Part shown: positions 18,369 through 27,843 of the stretch, piece after piece
Position numbering within the stretch: position 1 is the stretch's first letter
How the letters are laid out: every line of letters begins with the position of its first letter
Assembly (NCBI RefSeq): GCF_016757965.1
Contig: NZ_JAEKIW010000008.1
Location: 62,001 to 126,000, forward strand
DNA length: 64,000 bases
Direction of reading: 5' to 3'
DNA from: Archaeoglobus neptunius
Lineage (GTDB): Archaea > Halobacteriota > Archaeoglobi > Archaeoglobales > Archaeoglobaceae
Notes under the pieces: generated by a model
Database searches by the model: none
What the model was told of the DNA's origin: nothing
The model's input: the letters and a program-made list of their open reading frames with translations, nothing else
Program-made: the position numbers and the translations under genes

Positions 18369-18986
18369 TCAAAATATGTGTCCAAACTGCCCGCTACGTT
18401 CCGCCCTCTTCATTAACTCCTTCAGCTTATCAAACGTCTTAATGCCGTATTTTATAGTACCCAGGAGCTGTATCTGAAAAATCTGAGCAGTTATGAATGC
18501 GTCTGCAAGAGCGTTATGGCGATACGGCGTTTTAATACCGTATTTTTCAGCCAGCCTGTCCAGCGTCATCTCGTTTATTGGCCTTTCACCAAGAATGTAG
18601 CAGAGTGCCCTCTCCAGGTCGATGATGTCGATTCTTTCGTTTTTCATTTTGTAACCTTCTTTTTTCAGTGCCCTCCTGAGAAAGTTGTAGTCGATCTCTA
18701 TAGCATAGCCAACCAGAACTTTCCCATTTACGAGCCTGAATATCTCATCCGCCAGTTCGCAAAAGCTTCTGGCTTTTTCCAGCTTTTTTGGATCGAGACC
18801 ATGAATCTTTATGGTCTCGATTTTAAACTTCTCTGGCCTTATCAGGCTGTAGTAGCTCTCTCCTGCCAGTATACGAGTCCCGACTATTGGTACTGCACCT
18901 ATTGCCAGCATCTCATCTTTTTTTACGTTCAGGCCGGTGAGTTCCAGATCCAGAGACAGAAATTCAACTCCCCTCAGATTCATCAA
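18369..18986 (-). CDS. DnaQ/RNase T-type 3'-5' exonuclease (DEDDh)
   Basis: The 205-residue protein has an exonuclease fold: SLDLELTGL (the D-x-E pair, near residues 13-15), a later aspartate in YAIEIDYNFL, and the His/Asp pair in YRHNALADAF. These are the four acidic residues and histidine of DEDDh nucleases. It is not attached to a polymerase. Its ATG overlaps the stop of the upstream CBS/nucleotidyltransferase gene (ATGA), so the two are translationally coupled. In many bacteria a DnaQ-like exonuclease and a DUF294/CBS protein likewise sit beside an acetate-type symporter (family knowledge). Confidence 0.85.
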   Translation of the reverse strand: MMNLRGVEFLSLDLELTGLNVKKDEMLAIGAVPIVGTRILAGESYYSLIRPEKFKIETIKIHGLDPKKLEKARSFCELADEIFRLVNGKVLVGYAIEIDYNFLRRALKKEGYKMKNERIDIIDLERALCYILGERPINEMTLDRLAEKYGIKTPYRHNALADAFITAQIFQIQLLGTIKYGIKTFDKLKELMKRAERSGQFGHIF

Positions 18987-20788
18987 AGACCCCTCTCAAT
19001 TCCGTAATGCCCCTTCAAAAACTTTTGAAATCTTGAAATTACCTTAAAACTCTCTTTCAAGACGAGCGCCTCAATTTTGTCAATCTGGGAAATATTAACG
19101 ACGTTTGCCCTTCCATCCCCCTCGAGCAGGATTCTGGACTGGTTTTTGAGTCTTAAATCCTGCAGGAATTCGTAACTTTCCTTCAGAGATTCAAGCATCT
19201 CCTCATCAGCAACCCCATTCAGCTTCTCAATTCTGTCCCTCGTGTTTGTGATCTCGATGAATCCGTTTTCAAGCGCCAGTACTCTCACACCATTGGTTAT
19301 GGGATAGATCCCGCTCATCTTGATGTCCACCTCCTTTTTCATTCTCAGTCCAAAGAGACCCAGTGGTGGTTCGGACATCGTTGCATCGTAGGCAAGAAAA
19401 CGCAGAGACTGACTCGTAAAACTCTGTTTTATCTCGTCGATAAGTTCAGAGTGGAGTCTTTCGCTTCCGTAAACTGGTCTGAGATCCAGAAAGACAGACA
19501 GATACCTTATGTTGTCCGGTGTGAGATTCAGGAACCAGTCCTTGAAAACTTTCTTCCAGTTTTCCACGTCTCTGTTCCACCTGGGATTTGATGCCATATA
19601 ATTTCCTTCGCACTTTGGAATTCCGATATAGTCCAGTGTTTCGCAAACCCTTTTCCCGAGTTCAAGCATGATTTCAGAATCTCCACCCGAGTGGATTATG
19701 GCGTTGTCCTGATCTGTAGCCATAACCTGCTCTCTTCTCGCAGAACTCCCCATGTGAATCCACACAAATTCCGGTAGGTTTCCAAATTCTCTCTCGACCT
19801 CTTTAACCTTCTCCTCCACAACTTTGGAGACAACGAAATCGTAAATGTCGGTGAGCAAACTGGAGAGATCGTAAAAGTGCATTCCCCTCAAGACGAGGTT
19901 AGCTATGGATATTTTCAGGCTTGAAAATGCTGCCTTCAGTTCCTCAATATTTTTGGCCTTTTTCAGCTTCCTGTAGAGAACTATCAGGGAAGTTCTGGGT
20001 TCAAACAGCATCAAAACGTCGTTTGCAGTAATAACACCTTCAACCCTACCGTTTTTCGTCACCACAAGGTGATTTATTCCCCTTTTAAGCAGCTCAATAT
20101 GTGCCTCAAAAACTGGCGAGTCAGCGTCTATTGTCGCTACCGGAGAGCTCATGTAGGCAGAAACCTTTTCTTCCGGAGTTTTTCCGTGTATAACAAACGT
20201 TCTCAGGTCTTTGCTGGTTAGTATTCCTACGGGCTTCATGTCATCGGTAACAACGACTATTGAGCCCACCCCTCCCATCTCCATTTTCAGGGCGGCATTT
20301 TTTATGCTGGTGTGGGGATAGCATACAACCGGGCTTTTCGTCACAAGCTCTGAAACCTTCGTGAGGAAGAGCCTATCTGCAATCTTGTCTTCTTTAATAA
20401 TATCAGTAATTCTGCTGAATTTTTTCTCCTCAAAACTTCTGAAAAACTCCTGAAACCTGTTATTTTTCTCCATAAGCCTCTTAAAGACATCTTTCCTAAT
20501 CAGGTAGCATATCGTATCCTCCTCTGCCTTTGCTTCCTTCAAGTAAACATCTCCAAGACCGAAAATTTCTCCTCTGGAGATCTGGTCAACCAGCTCCCCG
20601 TCGTCGTAAATTCCAACTCTGCCTGAAAAAACGAGAAAAACGTAGTCGCTTTTCTCCCCCTTTTTCAGAATTGGTTTCCCTTCCTCGTAAGCTTCAACTT
20701 CCAGATTTCCGACCAGCAAATCCAGTTCATCATCTGAAAGCAGATTGAACGGCTTTATTTTTTTAACAAACTCTCTGGGTGGCAACAT
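18983..20788 (-). CDS. Cyclic-nucleotide-binding/CBS/DUF294 nucleotidyltransferase-like signalling protein
   Basis: The 601-residue cytoplasmic protein has an N-terminal cNMP-binding-like domain (about residues 10-110: EGKPILKKGEKSDYVFLVFSGRVGI), a CBS pair (150-265: SPVVCYPHTSIKNAALKM and SSPVATIDADSPVFEAH), then a DUF294 nucleotidyltransferase-like domain with GSSARREQVMATDQDNAII, in which G-S and D-x-D-x are recognisable, and a C-terminal helical domain. This resembles the bacterial GlnD-like sensors next to acetate symporters. A leaderless ATG at 20788 fits the TATA at 20812-20820; an upstream ATG at 20806 is too close to it. Confidence 0.87.
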   Translation of the reverse strand: MLPPREFVKKIKPFNLLSDDELDLLVGNLEVEAYEEGKPILKKGEKSDYVFLVFSGRVGIYDDGELVDQISRGEIFGLGDVYLKEAKAEEDTICYLIRKDVFKRLMEKNNRFQEFFRSFEEKKFSRITDIIKEDKIADRLFLTKVSELVTKSPVVCYPHTSIKNAALKMEMGGVGSIVVVTDDMKPVGILTSKDLRTFVIHGKTPEEKVSAYMSSPVATIDADSPVFEAHIELLKRGINHLVVTKNGRVEGVITANDVLMLFEPRTSLIVLYRKLKKAKNIEELKAAFSSLKISIANLVLRGMHFYDLSSLLTDIYDFVVSKVVEEKVKEVEREFGNLPEFVWIHMGSSARREQVMATDQDNAIIHSGGDSEIMLELGKRVCETLDYIGIPKCEGNYMASNPRWNRDVENWKKVFKDWFLNLTPDNIRYLSVFLDLRPVYGSERLHSELIDEIKQSFTSQSLRFLAYDATMSEPPLGLFGLRMKKEVDIKMSGIYPITNGVRVLALENGFIEITNTRDRIEKLNGVADEEMLESLKESYEFLQDLRLKNQSRILLEGDGRANVVNISQIDKIEALVLKESFKVISRFQKFLKGHYGIERGL

Positions 20789-20811
20789 TTCCCGATAATA
20801 AATCATAAATG

Positions 20812-20820
20812 TTTATAAAG
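20812..20820 (-). promoter_or_regulatory. TATA box of the CBS/DUF294 gene
   Basis: On the minus strand it reads CTTTATAAA, centred 28 bp before the ATG at 20788, the distance for a leaderless archaeal transcript. It decides the start of the gene. Confidence 0.5.
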
Positions 20821-20878
20821 GTTTTTTCGGTGTTCATAACTGAAAATATTAATCAAAATTTGTTATTTGGATAAATCA

Positions 20879-20911
20879 AAAAATTTAAATATGTTAGAAA
20901 TATCACTAACA
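20879..20911 (+). promoter_or_regulatory. Promoter of the first symporter operon with palindromic operator
   Basis: AT-rich AAATTTAAAT (about 20881-20890) is a good TATA box. Directly after it lies TGTTAGAAATATCACTAACA (20892-20911), a palindrome with 6-bp perfect arms and a symmetric ATAT core. It sits between the TATA box and the expected transcription start near 20914, where a bound repressor would block polymerase. The ribosome site GAGGTGG follows before the ATG at 20937. Confidence 0.45.
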
Positions 20912-20936
20912 ATTAGGTAATTAGAGAGGTGGAAAG

Positions 20937-21155
20937 ATGCCTTGGCCGCCGAAGGTGTTTTGGGTAGGTTTGGTAGTGTACTACGGCTTTGTAGCACTGT
21001 GCTGGATTGCCGAAGCGACAGCAGGGATCAACCACATTCCGACCGCACCGTTCTGGTATGCATCGTTTCTGGGAACGTTCCTGATACCACTGCTGATGTC
21101 AATAATCTACTTCTACTTCCCGGAAAAGGCTGAAGAAGCGAGAGGTGGTGGGTAA
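20937..21155 (+). CDS. Small membrane subunit of sodium:solute symporter
   Basis: The 72-residue protein has two predicted membrane helices (VFWVGLVVYYGFVALCWIAEA and FWYASFLGTFLIPLLMSIIYFYF) and a short charged tail. It overlaps the symporter start by one base (TAATG), the usual arrangement for small symporter accessory subunits such as DUF485- or DUF4212-type proteins. I do not recognise the exact family. GAGGTGG precedes the ATG. Confidence 0.7.
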   Translation: MPWPPKVFWVGLVVYYGFVALCWIAEATAGINHIPTAPFWYASFLGTFLIPLLMSIIYFYFPEKAEEARGGG

Positions 21156-22750
21156 TGGCCGCGGTTGAAGCGCCTGTTGTAGGAATAACCGTGCTGTACT
21201 TTCTTGCAATAGTGGTCATAGGTTACTACTCGAGACAGAGACTGAAGAGCGCAACTGACTACTACGTTGCGGGAAGGCAGATAGGTGCTGTTGTCAACGG
21301 TCTGGCTTTGGAGTCCACGTATCTCAGCCCTGCCTCGATGCTGGGTTTGCCGGCGTACATATTCATCCTGGGCTATCCGTTCTGGTGGGCAATGTCGGCA
21401 ATCATAGCCGGAATGCCAATAGCAACACTGCTGACAGCCTCAGCGCTAAGAAAGTACGCTCCTACAAGTTTCGCCGACTACTATGCTGACAGATACAACG
21501 ATCAAAATCTGAGATGGCTGGTGGGAATAGTGACTGTGATCGGAGCGGTGCTGTACATAACTCTCTCCATTGTTGGTATGGCGTTATTCCTCCTTGCGAT
21601 TGCAAAGGTCCCCTATATCATTGGTGTTGTTATTGGAACGATAATAGTCATGCTTTATGTTGTATGGGGAGGTATGATCGCAACAAGCTGGAATGCAGCA
21701 TTCCAGGCATTTCTAATGACCGTCGCAGCAGTGATAGCAGCAATAGCCATTGTGGTGAAGCTGGGTGGAATCGGAGGATTCTATGAGGCGGTACTGGCCA
21801 ACAACCCCAAGTTCTGGAACACGCCCAGCGATCCTCAGGTTCCACACTTGCTCAGCGGAACATGGATTGCAGTCATTGGTTGGTTCTTCGTCTGGCATTA
21901 CGGATTCGCTACGATGCCCTACACCGTCGTGAGGTTCTTCACAACCATGGACATCAAGACAGCGAGAAGAAGCATCTTCTGGTGCACACTTGCTGCAGGT
22001 ATATTCTACATGGCCCTTCAGATAATCGGTGCAGCCTCAAAACTGATGATTGAAACCGGTCCGATGGGTGGACAGGGTGCCAATGCTGTGGCAATACTGA
22101 AGAACTACATGGCTCAGTACGGCGTGGGTGGATGGCCGGACTACTCGATGGTCGCTGCGGTCGAAGCTCTGCAGAATCCATGGATTCTGGGTATACTCTG
22201 TGCCGGTGGTTTGGCCATAGCCATGTCAACCGCTGCCGGGTGGGTTATGGTCGTTAACACCCTTGTTACGAGGGACTGGGGAGACCTGATGCTCAGGAGC
22301 AAGTTTGCCAAGGAGAATCCGATCACACTCGCCAGAATCGTTTCGGTGATATTCTTACTCGTTGGACTTGCAATAGCCATCAACCCGCCGGGACTTGTCC
22401 TTGACCTCTCAGGATGGGCCTTCGTTGTCATAATCTCCGCCCTCGGTCCGGGACTGATTCTGGGTCTGTGGTGGAAGAGGGCCACCAGAACTGCGATGTG
22501 GGCAACCGCAATTATCATGACTCCGCTTCACCTATACGCCTGGCTCAAAGCAAAGCTTGTTCTCGGACACCATGCGTTCTTCTTCCTCAACGATGTGCTT
22601 TTCGGCAATCCAAAGGCACTGATAACGCCCCACCAGGTCTGGGCCATACCTGTTGGCTTCCTGCTGTTCATAGTAATCTCACTGCTGACAAAACCGGTTG
22701 AGGAGGAGGCCGTGCAGAAGTACTGCGTTGAACTTACGGAAGAGGTTTAA
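21155..22750 (+). CDS. Sodium:solute symporter (SSS family), monocarboxylate type
   Basis: A 531-residue integral membrane protein with about 13 helices. SATDYYVAGRQIGAVVNGLALESTYLSPASMLGLPAYIF near residues 30-70 is the typical SSS N-terminal signature, and SLTAASTGW-like AIAMSTAAGWVMVVNTLVTRDW appears later. It resembles acetate/pyruvate-type (ActP/MctP) members. The transporter is divergent from the cNMP/CBS/DUF294-exonuclease pair, as acetate symporters are in many bacteria. Acyl-CoA synthetase genes just upstream would activate an imported acid; substrate remains inference. Confidence 0.88.
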   Translation: MAAVEAPVVGITVLYFLAIVVIGYYSRQRLKSATDYYVAGRQIGAVVNGLALESTYLSPASMLGLPAYIFILGYPFWWAMSAIIAGMPIATLLTASALRKYAPTSFADYYADRYNDQNLRWLVGIVTVIGAVLYITLSIVGMALFLLAIAKVPYIIGVVIGTIIVMLYVVWGGMIATSWNAAFQAFLMTVAAVIAAIAIVVKLGGIGGFYEAVLANNPKFWNTPSDPQVPHLLSGTWIAVIGWFFVWHYGFATMPYTVVRFFTTMDIKTARRSIFWCTLAAGIFYMALQIIGAASKLMIETGPMGGQGANAVAILKNYMAQYGVGGWPDYSMVAAVEALQNPWILGILCAGGLAIAMSTAAGWVMVVNTLVTRDWGDLMLRSKFAKENPITLARIVSVIFLLVGLAIAINPPGLVLDLSGWAFVVIISALGPGLILGLWWKRATRTAMWATAIIMTPLHLYAWLKAKLVLGHHAFFFLNDVLFGNPKALITPHQVWAIPVGFLLFIVISLLTKPVEEEAVQKYCVELTEEV

Positions 22751-22768
22751 TTTTTCTTTTTTTGTTTC
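22751..22768 (+). terminator. T-rich archaeal terminator after the symporter
   Basis: A run of Ts broken by single other bases (TTTTTCTTTTTTTG) starts directly after the symporter stop codon, as expected for intrinsic archaeal termination. No hairpin is needed or seen. Confidence 0.5.
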
Positions 22769-22855
22769 TGCTGTCCACAATAAAAATTACCCGATTTTGT
22801 CAGTGGCAGAAGCATGAAAATAATGACTGTATACGAATCATCGCCAAAACAAACA

Positions 22856-22929
22856 CGGGCCGGGAGGGATTTGAACCCCCGACTGCGGGATTAAGAGTCC
22901 CGCGCTCTGCCTGGCTAAGCTACCGGCCC
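22856..22929 (-). tRNA. tRNA-Lys (anticodon CUU)
   Basis: The 74-base reverse-strand sequence folds into a complete cloverleaf: acceptor GGGCCGG/CCGGCCC with discriminator G, D-stem GCTT/GAGC, anticodon stem CGGGA/TCCCG around the loop CTCTTAA, variable loop CAGTC, and T-stem GGGGG/CCCTC around TTCAAAT. The anticodon is CUU, read as lysine. No intron and no encoded CCA are present. It stands between the symporter and hel308. Confidence 0.95.
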
Positions 22930-22957
22930 ATTTCTCAAGGGTCTTAAAGCTCAGGGT

Positions 22958-25006
22958 TTAAAGACTTAACGCCTTCAGCACTTTTTCAGCCACACCCCTC
23001 CCTATGAGAGATGCAACTCTGCTGCTGTTTTTCATAATTTCTTCTGCATTTCTTATTCCTGCATTGTAAAGCTTTCTCGCCCTTACCCTTCCAATGTACT
23101 TTATCTCCACAAGGTCGAGCAACTCCTCTCTTACGCCATGCTTTATCCTCTCCGTCAACCCCCTCACACAGTTGTTGCCGATCTCCTCTGCAATTCTGTT
23201 CATCGCATTGCTGAGCCACTCGGCAGTTTCAATTATTCTCCTCAGGTCTCCGGGAGCGATTGAGTACTTGCTGCAGATTTCGTCCTCGTCCATTTCCTCA
23301 ATCCAGTCTTTAAGGCAGAGGGCGGTTTTAACTTCGGACAAGAACCAGTCATACTCAACCGAGAACTCAGAAGGATAGTAGGTAAGATTCTTCCTGAGCC
23401 TGAAAGCCTCCTCCTCTACCCAGGAGTCTGTCTTCCTGATGTTCAGCCTTTCCATGTCCGGAGTTCTGCAGATGAGGTGCAAAGCTCCTGTGTCGTCCAG
23501 TTCCATTCTGCTCAGCACATCGTGAAATATGAACCCGGTCATCGGATCGATGTAAAGTCTGGATACAAGCAACCCAAGCTTTGTTGGAACGAGATACCCG
23601 TCCTCCTCAATCATACCCCAGTTTTCAAGCTGTCTTACAACCCTTTCGAGCTCATAAGCAAGAGATATTTCATTCTGCTTGAAGAAAAATGTATCCGAGA
23701 AAAACTCTTCAAGCTCATCAACCGTCCTCGCATAACCGTCGCAGATGATCGAGAGGCTGTGAAACCTCAGGTGTGTCTCAACACCAAGTTTTGACGTTAT
23801 CCTTTCCGGTTCCCCAAAAATGTACCTTTCCCTGACCAGATCTCTATCTCTCCTGTTCACGCATACAATTGCCTCTCCGTACTCATCCATTCCCGGTCTT
23901 CCAGCTCTTCCAGCCATTTGCTTGTATTCTGAAACCTTAATTCTTTTTGAATAACCATCGAAGCGGTAAATGCTCCTGATAATTACCCTTCTCGCTGGCA
24001 GGTTTACACCAGCAGCAAGCGTTGGTGTCGCAACCACAACCCTGAGGTCGCCTTTTCTGAAAGCCTCCTCCACGATCTTTCTCTGACTGCTGAGCAGTCC
24101 TGCGTGATGAAAGGCAGCACCCTTCCGGCAACAATCAGCCAGCTTTCTGCTCATTTCTCCTTCGTTTTCTTCAAGAATGGGTTTTGCTATCCTGTCATTT
24201 TTAACGTATTTGCCGGTAATTTTTGAGAGCTTAACAGCCGTACTCTCAGCTCCCCTTCTTGTTGATTCGAAAACAAGAACTCCTCCCCCCTCGACCACAC
24301 ACTCCTCCACAAGGTCTTCAAAACTCTTCCTGGTGACACCATCCGAAACCAGCTCGAGCTCATCTCCACACAGTATACCCTCAGTCAGCGGAACCGGCCT
24401 CCAATCGCTTGCATAATACTCTGCATCCAGCCACTCAGCAATCTCGTCAACGTTTGGAGCTGTTGCCGAAAGGCCGATAATTCTCAGCTTTCTGTTCATT
24501 CTTCTCATTTTGGTAACAAGAATTTCGAGTGTCGCTCCCCTCTTCTCCGAATCCAGTAGATGGATCTCATCAAGAACCAGGCATGAAATGTTTTTTATCC
24601 AGCCTGCTCTGTTTCTTATGAGTGAATCGGCCTTTTCACTCGTTGTAATGATGATATCGCAATCTGCGAGGTGCTCGTCTCTCGACTCATAATCTCCAAC
24701 TGAAATTCCTATTCTCAATCCTATCTTCTTCCATTTTTTGAAGCTATCATATTTTTCACTTGCAAGAGCCCTTAAGGGGACAACATAAATGCACTTTCCA
24801 CCTTTTATTGCTTCTCTAACCATTGCAAGCTCAGCAAGAAGAGTTTTTCCAGATGCAGTTGGCATGGCAAGGAGCAGGTTTTTATCTGAAAAAACTCTGT
24901 CAACTACCTCTGCCTGCGGAGGAAAAAGCTCCTCAATCCCCTCTTCTTTCAAGATCTTTACAGCATAGCTGGATATATATTCAGAAAGCTCTTCCACCTT
25001 CACCAA
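22958..25006 (-). CDS. hel308: ATP-dependent DNA helicase Hel308
   Basis: A 682-residue superfamily 2 helicase with Walker A PTASGKT (about residues 50-56), DEIH box, SATAPN (motif III), and motif [13 protein letters not shown] winged-helix region, a ratchet domain and a C-terminal helix-hairpin-helix ([20 protein letters not shown]) follow, the architecture of archaeal Hel308. It unwinds lagging-strand arms at stalled forks. Length matches the A. fulgidus enzyme as I recall it (about 686). Single gene with no close partners. Confidence 0.94.
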   Translation of the reverse strand: MVKVEELSEYISSYAVKILKEEGIEELFPPQAEVVDRVFSDKNLLLAMPTASGKTLLAELAMVREAIKGGKCIYVVPLRALASEKYDSFKKWKKIGLRIGISVGDYESRDEHLADCDIIITTSEKADSLIRNRAGWIKNISCLVLDEIHLLDSEKRGATLEILVTKMRRMNRKLRIIGLSATAPNVDEIAEWLDAEYYASDWRPVPLTEGILCGDELELVSDGVTRKSFEDLVEECVVEGGGVLVFESTRRGAESTAVKLSKITGKYVKNDRIAKPILEENEGEMSRKLADCCRKGAAFHHAGLLSSQRKIVEEAFRKGDLRVVVATPTLAAGVNLPARRVIIRSIYRFDGYSKRIKVSEYKQMAGRAGRPGMDEYGEAIVCVNRRDRDLVRERYIFGEPERITSKLGVETHLRFHSLSIICDGYARTVDELEEFFSDTFFFKQNEISLAYELERVVRQLENWGMIEEDGYLVPTKLGLLVSRLYIDPMTGFIFHDVLSRMELDDTGALHLICRTPDMERLNIRKTDSWVEEEAFRLRKNLTYYPSEFSVEYDWFLSEVKTALCLKDWIEEMDEDEICSKYSIAPGDLRRIIETAEWLSNAMNRIAEEIGNNCVRGLTERIKHGVREELLDLVEIKYIGRVRARKLYNAGIRNAEEIMKNSSRVASLIGRGVAEKVLKALSL

Positions 25007-25063
25007 AAATCCTATGCAGGAGGAAACTAAAAACTTTCCACAATGGTGTTAAAAATAAAAAGG

Positions 25064-27031
25064 TCAGCGACCCTTGAACTGGGGCTTTTCCTTTCTCAGG
25101 AAGGCCGATATACCCTCTCTCAGGTCTTCAGTTGAGAACAGCAGGCCTGCTGCCGTGCACTCCCATTCCAGCCCAATGTCCATCGGCACCTCCCCGCCCT
25201 TGTTGATCAGTCTCTTTATCAGTGCCATTGAAATCGGTGCACAGCGCTCGGCAATATTTCTTGCGTACCTCATCACTTCCTCCTCAAACCTGTCGTCGTC
25301 GAAGACCTTGTTGATCAGTCCCCACTTCTCTGCCTCCTCTGCCGTGATTCTCTCTCCTGTCAGAGCAAGCTGCATTGCCCTGCTGATTCCGACCAGCTTT
25401 ACCATCCTCTGCGTTCCACTCCACCCCGGCAGGAGACCGAGTCCCACTTCAGGCAGGCCAATTACTGCCGACTTCTTTGCCAGCCTTATATCACAGTTCA
25501 TTGCAATTTCGAGTCCTCCACCGAGTGCATAGCCGTTGATTGCAGCAATTACAGGCTTTGGAATTTCCCGGAGTCTGGTAAAAACTCTCTCACCCCTCCT
25601 GTTGTGTTCAAGGAAGTCGAATGGGTGGGTTATGAGTGTTGTCAGATCAGCTCCAGCAGAGAATGCCCTATCTCCCGCACCTGTGATCACGATCACCCTC
25701 GTGTCCTTATCGTTCCAGAGCATTGTAATTGCCTTATCAAGCTCGTCCATCAGCTCCGGTGAAATCGTGTTCAGCCTGTCCGGCCTGTTTAGAACCAGTT
25801 TTGTTACGCCACCCTCAAGCCTCTCTATCTTTATCGTTTTAAATTCCTCTTTTTTCTCTCCCGCATCCTCCTTTGGCTTCAGGAGTTCTTCGAGCTTACC
25901 CTCCTTTAACGTCCTTGCGGGCTCGAATATCTTCTTTCCAAACTGCTTTGCCAGCTCCTCAAGCCTTTTTGCAATCTGCTCCGATCCAAACTGCTTTGCC
26001 AGCTCAAATGGGCCGAAGGGTCTGTTGAGGCCCAGCTTTACTGCCGTGTCAATATCCTGTGGTGTGGCAACTCCCATCTCAACAAGCCTGACAGCTTCGT
26101 TTATCTCAACAAAGGTGAAATCCATCGGATTGATCCTGTCAGTAGCTTTGCTCGAGTCGATTTTTGGTCTGCCTGCACTCCAGTCGTACCACCCCATTCC
26201 TGTTTTCCTTCCAAGTTTGTTTTCCCTGACCATCTTCTCCAGAAACTCTGGGGGCTCGTAGTCCGGGCTGATTGTCTTTGCATAGTATTTCATAGCGTTG
26301 TAGAATATATCAACTCCGGTGTAGTCCATTAGCTCGAATGGCCCCATCGGCAGACCGAGCCTTCTTACGGTTGCATCGACTTCTTCCGGGGTGGCAATAC
26401 CTTTCTCTATTATACACATCAGCAGAACTCCAGCCGGTGCCTGGACACGATTTACTATAAACCCGGGGACGTCTTTCTCAACCCTGACCGGCACCTTTCC
26501 TATGCTCTTGACGAATTCAACCAGAATCTGCATTGTCTCTTCATCTGTTTTTTCCCCTCTTATTACCTCCACCAGTTTCATCAAAACCGGCGGATTGAAG
26601 AAGTGCAGTCCGGCGAACTTATCTGGCCTTGACGTAAACCCGCCGAGCATTGTGATCTTCATCGTTGAGGTATTGCTGGCGAAGATTGCATCTTTTTTAG
26701 CAAACCTGTCCACCTCTTCCCAGACCTGCTTTTTGATGTCAACAACCTCCGGAACAGCCTCGATTACAAGATCAGCATCTTTTACAGCCTCTTCCAGGTC
26801 GAGAGTCGTTTTTATCCGTGAAAGAACTTCATCAGCGCTCTTTATCCTTCCCTTCTGTTCCAGTTTTACCAGACTCTCCTTTATCATGCTCATTCCCCTG
26901 TCTATGAACTCCTGCTTGATATCCCTCATTGTCACCTCGTATCCGGCCATTGCGCATACCTCGGCAATCCCGTGCCCCATTAACCCTGCACCCAGAACAG
27001 CAACCTTCTTTATCCTCTCTCCTGCATCCAT
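25064..27031 (-). CDS. 3-hydroxyacyl-CoA dehydrogenase/enoyl-CoA hydratase fusion
   Basis: A 655-residue bifunctional enzyme. Residues 1-390 form a 3-hydroxyacyl-CoA dehydrogenase with the NAD loop GAGLMGHGIAEVCAMAGYEV and the catalytic histidine region GLHFFNPPVLMKLVEVI. After a charged linker, the C-terminal 260 residues are a crotonase domain with FSAGADLTTL, GGGLEIAMNCD and GLPEVGLGLLPGWSGTQ, keeping both catalytic glutamates. The order is the reverse of bacterial FadB and typical of archaea. The ATG at 27031 is preceded by GGTGG; an ATG 51 bp upstream has no ribosome site. It would carry out two successive beta-oxidation steps. Confidence 0.92.
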   Translation of the reverse strand: MDAGERIKKVAVLGAGLMGHGIAEVCAMAGYEVTMRDIKQEFIDRGMSMIKESLVKLEQKGRIKSADEVLSRIKTTLDLEEAVKDADLVIEAVPEVVDIKKQVWEEVDRFAKKDAIFASNTSTMKITMLGGFTSRPDKFAGLHFFNPPVLMKLVEVIRGEKTDEETMQILVEFVKSIGKVPVRVEKDVPGFIVNRVQAPAGVLLMCIIEKGIATPEEVDATVRRLGLPMGPFELMDYTGVDIFYNAMKYYAKTISPDYEPPEFLEKMVRENKLGRKTGMGWYDWSAGRPKIDSSKATDRINPMDFTFVEINEAVRLVEMGVATPQDIDTAVKLGLNRPFGPFELAKQFGSEQIAKRLEELAKQFGKKIFEPARTLKEGKLEELLKPKEDAGEKKEEFKTIKIERLEGGVTKLVLNRPDRLNTISPELMDELDKAITMLWNDKDTRVIVITGAGDRAFSAGADLTTLITHPFDFLEHNRRGERVFTRLREIPKPVIAAINGYALGGGLEIAMNCDIRLAKKSAVIGLPEVGLGLLPGWSGTQRMVKLVGISRAMQLALTGERITAEEAEKWGLINKVFDDDRFEEEVMRYARNIAERCAPISMALIKRLINKGGEVPMDIGLEWECTAAGLLFSTEDLREGISAFLRKEKPQFKGR

Positions 27032-27120
27032 ACTAACCACCCTGATACTATTTCGCAGGGAAAAGCTATTAAGTTTTTCCATTTTATTCGTTATTGTTGA
27101 AGCTTAGTTGTAAAAAACTT

Positions 27121-27843
27121 CTAAAATTTTGCAATGAAGTTCTTTACGTTTTCCTCAACTTTGGAATAGTCATACGTGCAGGTTACAACATTTCCTACAG
27201 GCGTGCCCCTGAGCTTTAACGGGTTGAATGGACTTCTACCTCCATAAACTACAAGTGTATCGCATTTGAAGGTCTCTCCTTCAATCTCAACACCCTCTAC
27301 CCTTTCCCTGCCAATAACGTTTATGCTATCCCCCAAACTGCTCAACTCAACCTCGTATCCCATTCTGTAAAACTGGGATTCGGCAAGCTCCACAATTTTG
27401 TCCTCTTTTGCGGCAATCAAAATCTTGTTCCCGATTTTGTTATCTCTGGATACCAGCCTTAGGGCTGTTTCGAGAGTGTATATGCCCGCAACTCTTTTCC
27501 CAAGTACGTTGAGCTTTGCAGGAGCAATATCAGTTGCTCCCGTGCAGAGGAGTACTCTCTTTGCCTCAAACCTCTTCAGTCCATTTCCAGAGTTGACGAT
27601 AACGGGCTTTGATTTTATGACAGTACCGACATCTACGGGGATATCCCTCCTCAGTTCTCTTATCTCCTCAATGTATTTCTCGTATTTCGAGCTGAAGTCG
27701 CTCAGTCTGGAGAATACGCTAATCTCACCTCCTGCTTCCCTCATGTCAAATATCAGTGTTTTGAAACCTCTGTCCATGAGGAGTTCCGCACATTTCAAAC
27801 CTGCATACCCTGCACCTACGACGACGTAGTCAACTGCTACCAT
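27121..27843 (-). CDS. FAD/NAD-binding oxidoreductase, partner of GlpA-like protein
   Basis: The 240-residue flavoprotein begins with the dinucleotide loop VVGAGYAGLKCAE and contains VLLCTGATDIAPAKL, a pyridine nucleotide-disulfide oxidoreductase-like layout, but is shorter than that family (usually above 400). It overlaps the upstream GlpA-like gene by 7 bp. Such pairs resemble GlpA/GlpB or HcnB/HcnC complexes that pass electrons from an alpha-hydroxy substrate to the quinone pool. No redox-active CxxC is seen. Exact activity uncertain. Confidence 0.7.
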   Translation of the reverse strand: MVAVDYVVVGAGYAGLKCAELLMDRGFKTLIFDMREAGGEISVFSRLSDFSSKYEKYIEEIRELRRDIPVDVGTVIKSKPVIVNSGNGLKRFEAKRVLLCTGATDIAPAKLNVLGKRVAGIYTLETALRLVSRDNKIGNKILIAAKEDKIVELAESQFYRMGYEVELSSLGDSINVIGRERVEGVEIEGETFKCDTLVVYGGRSPFNPLKLRGTPVGNVVTCTYDYSKVEENVKNFIAKF

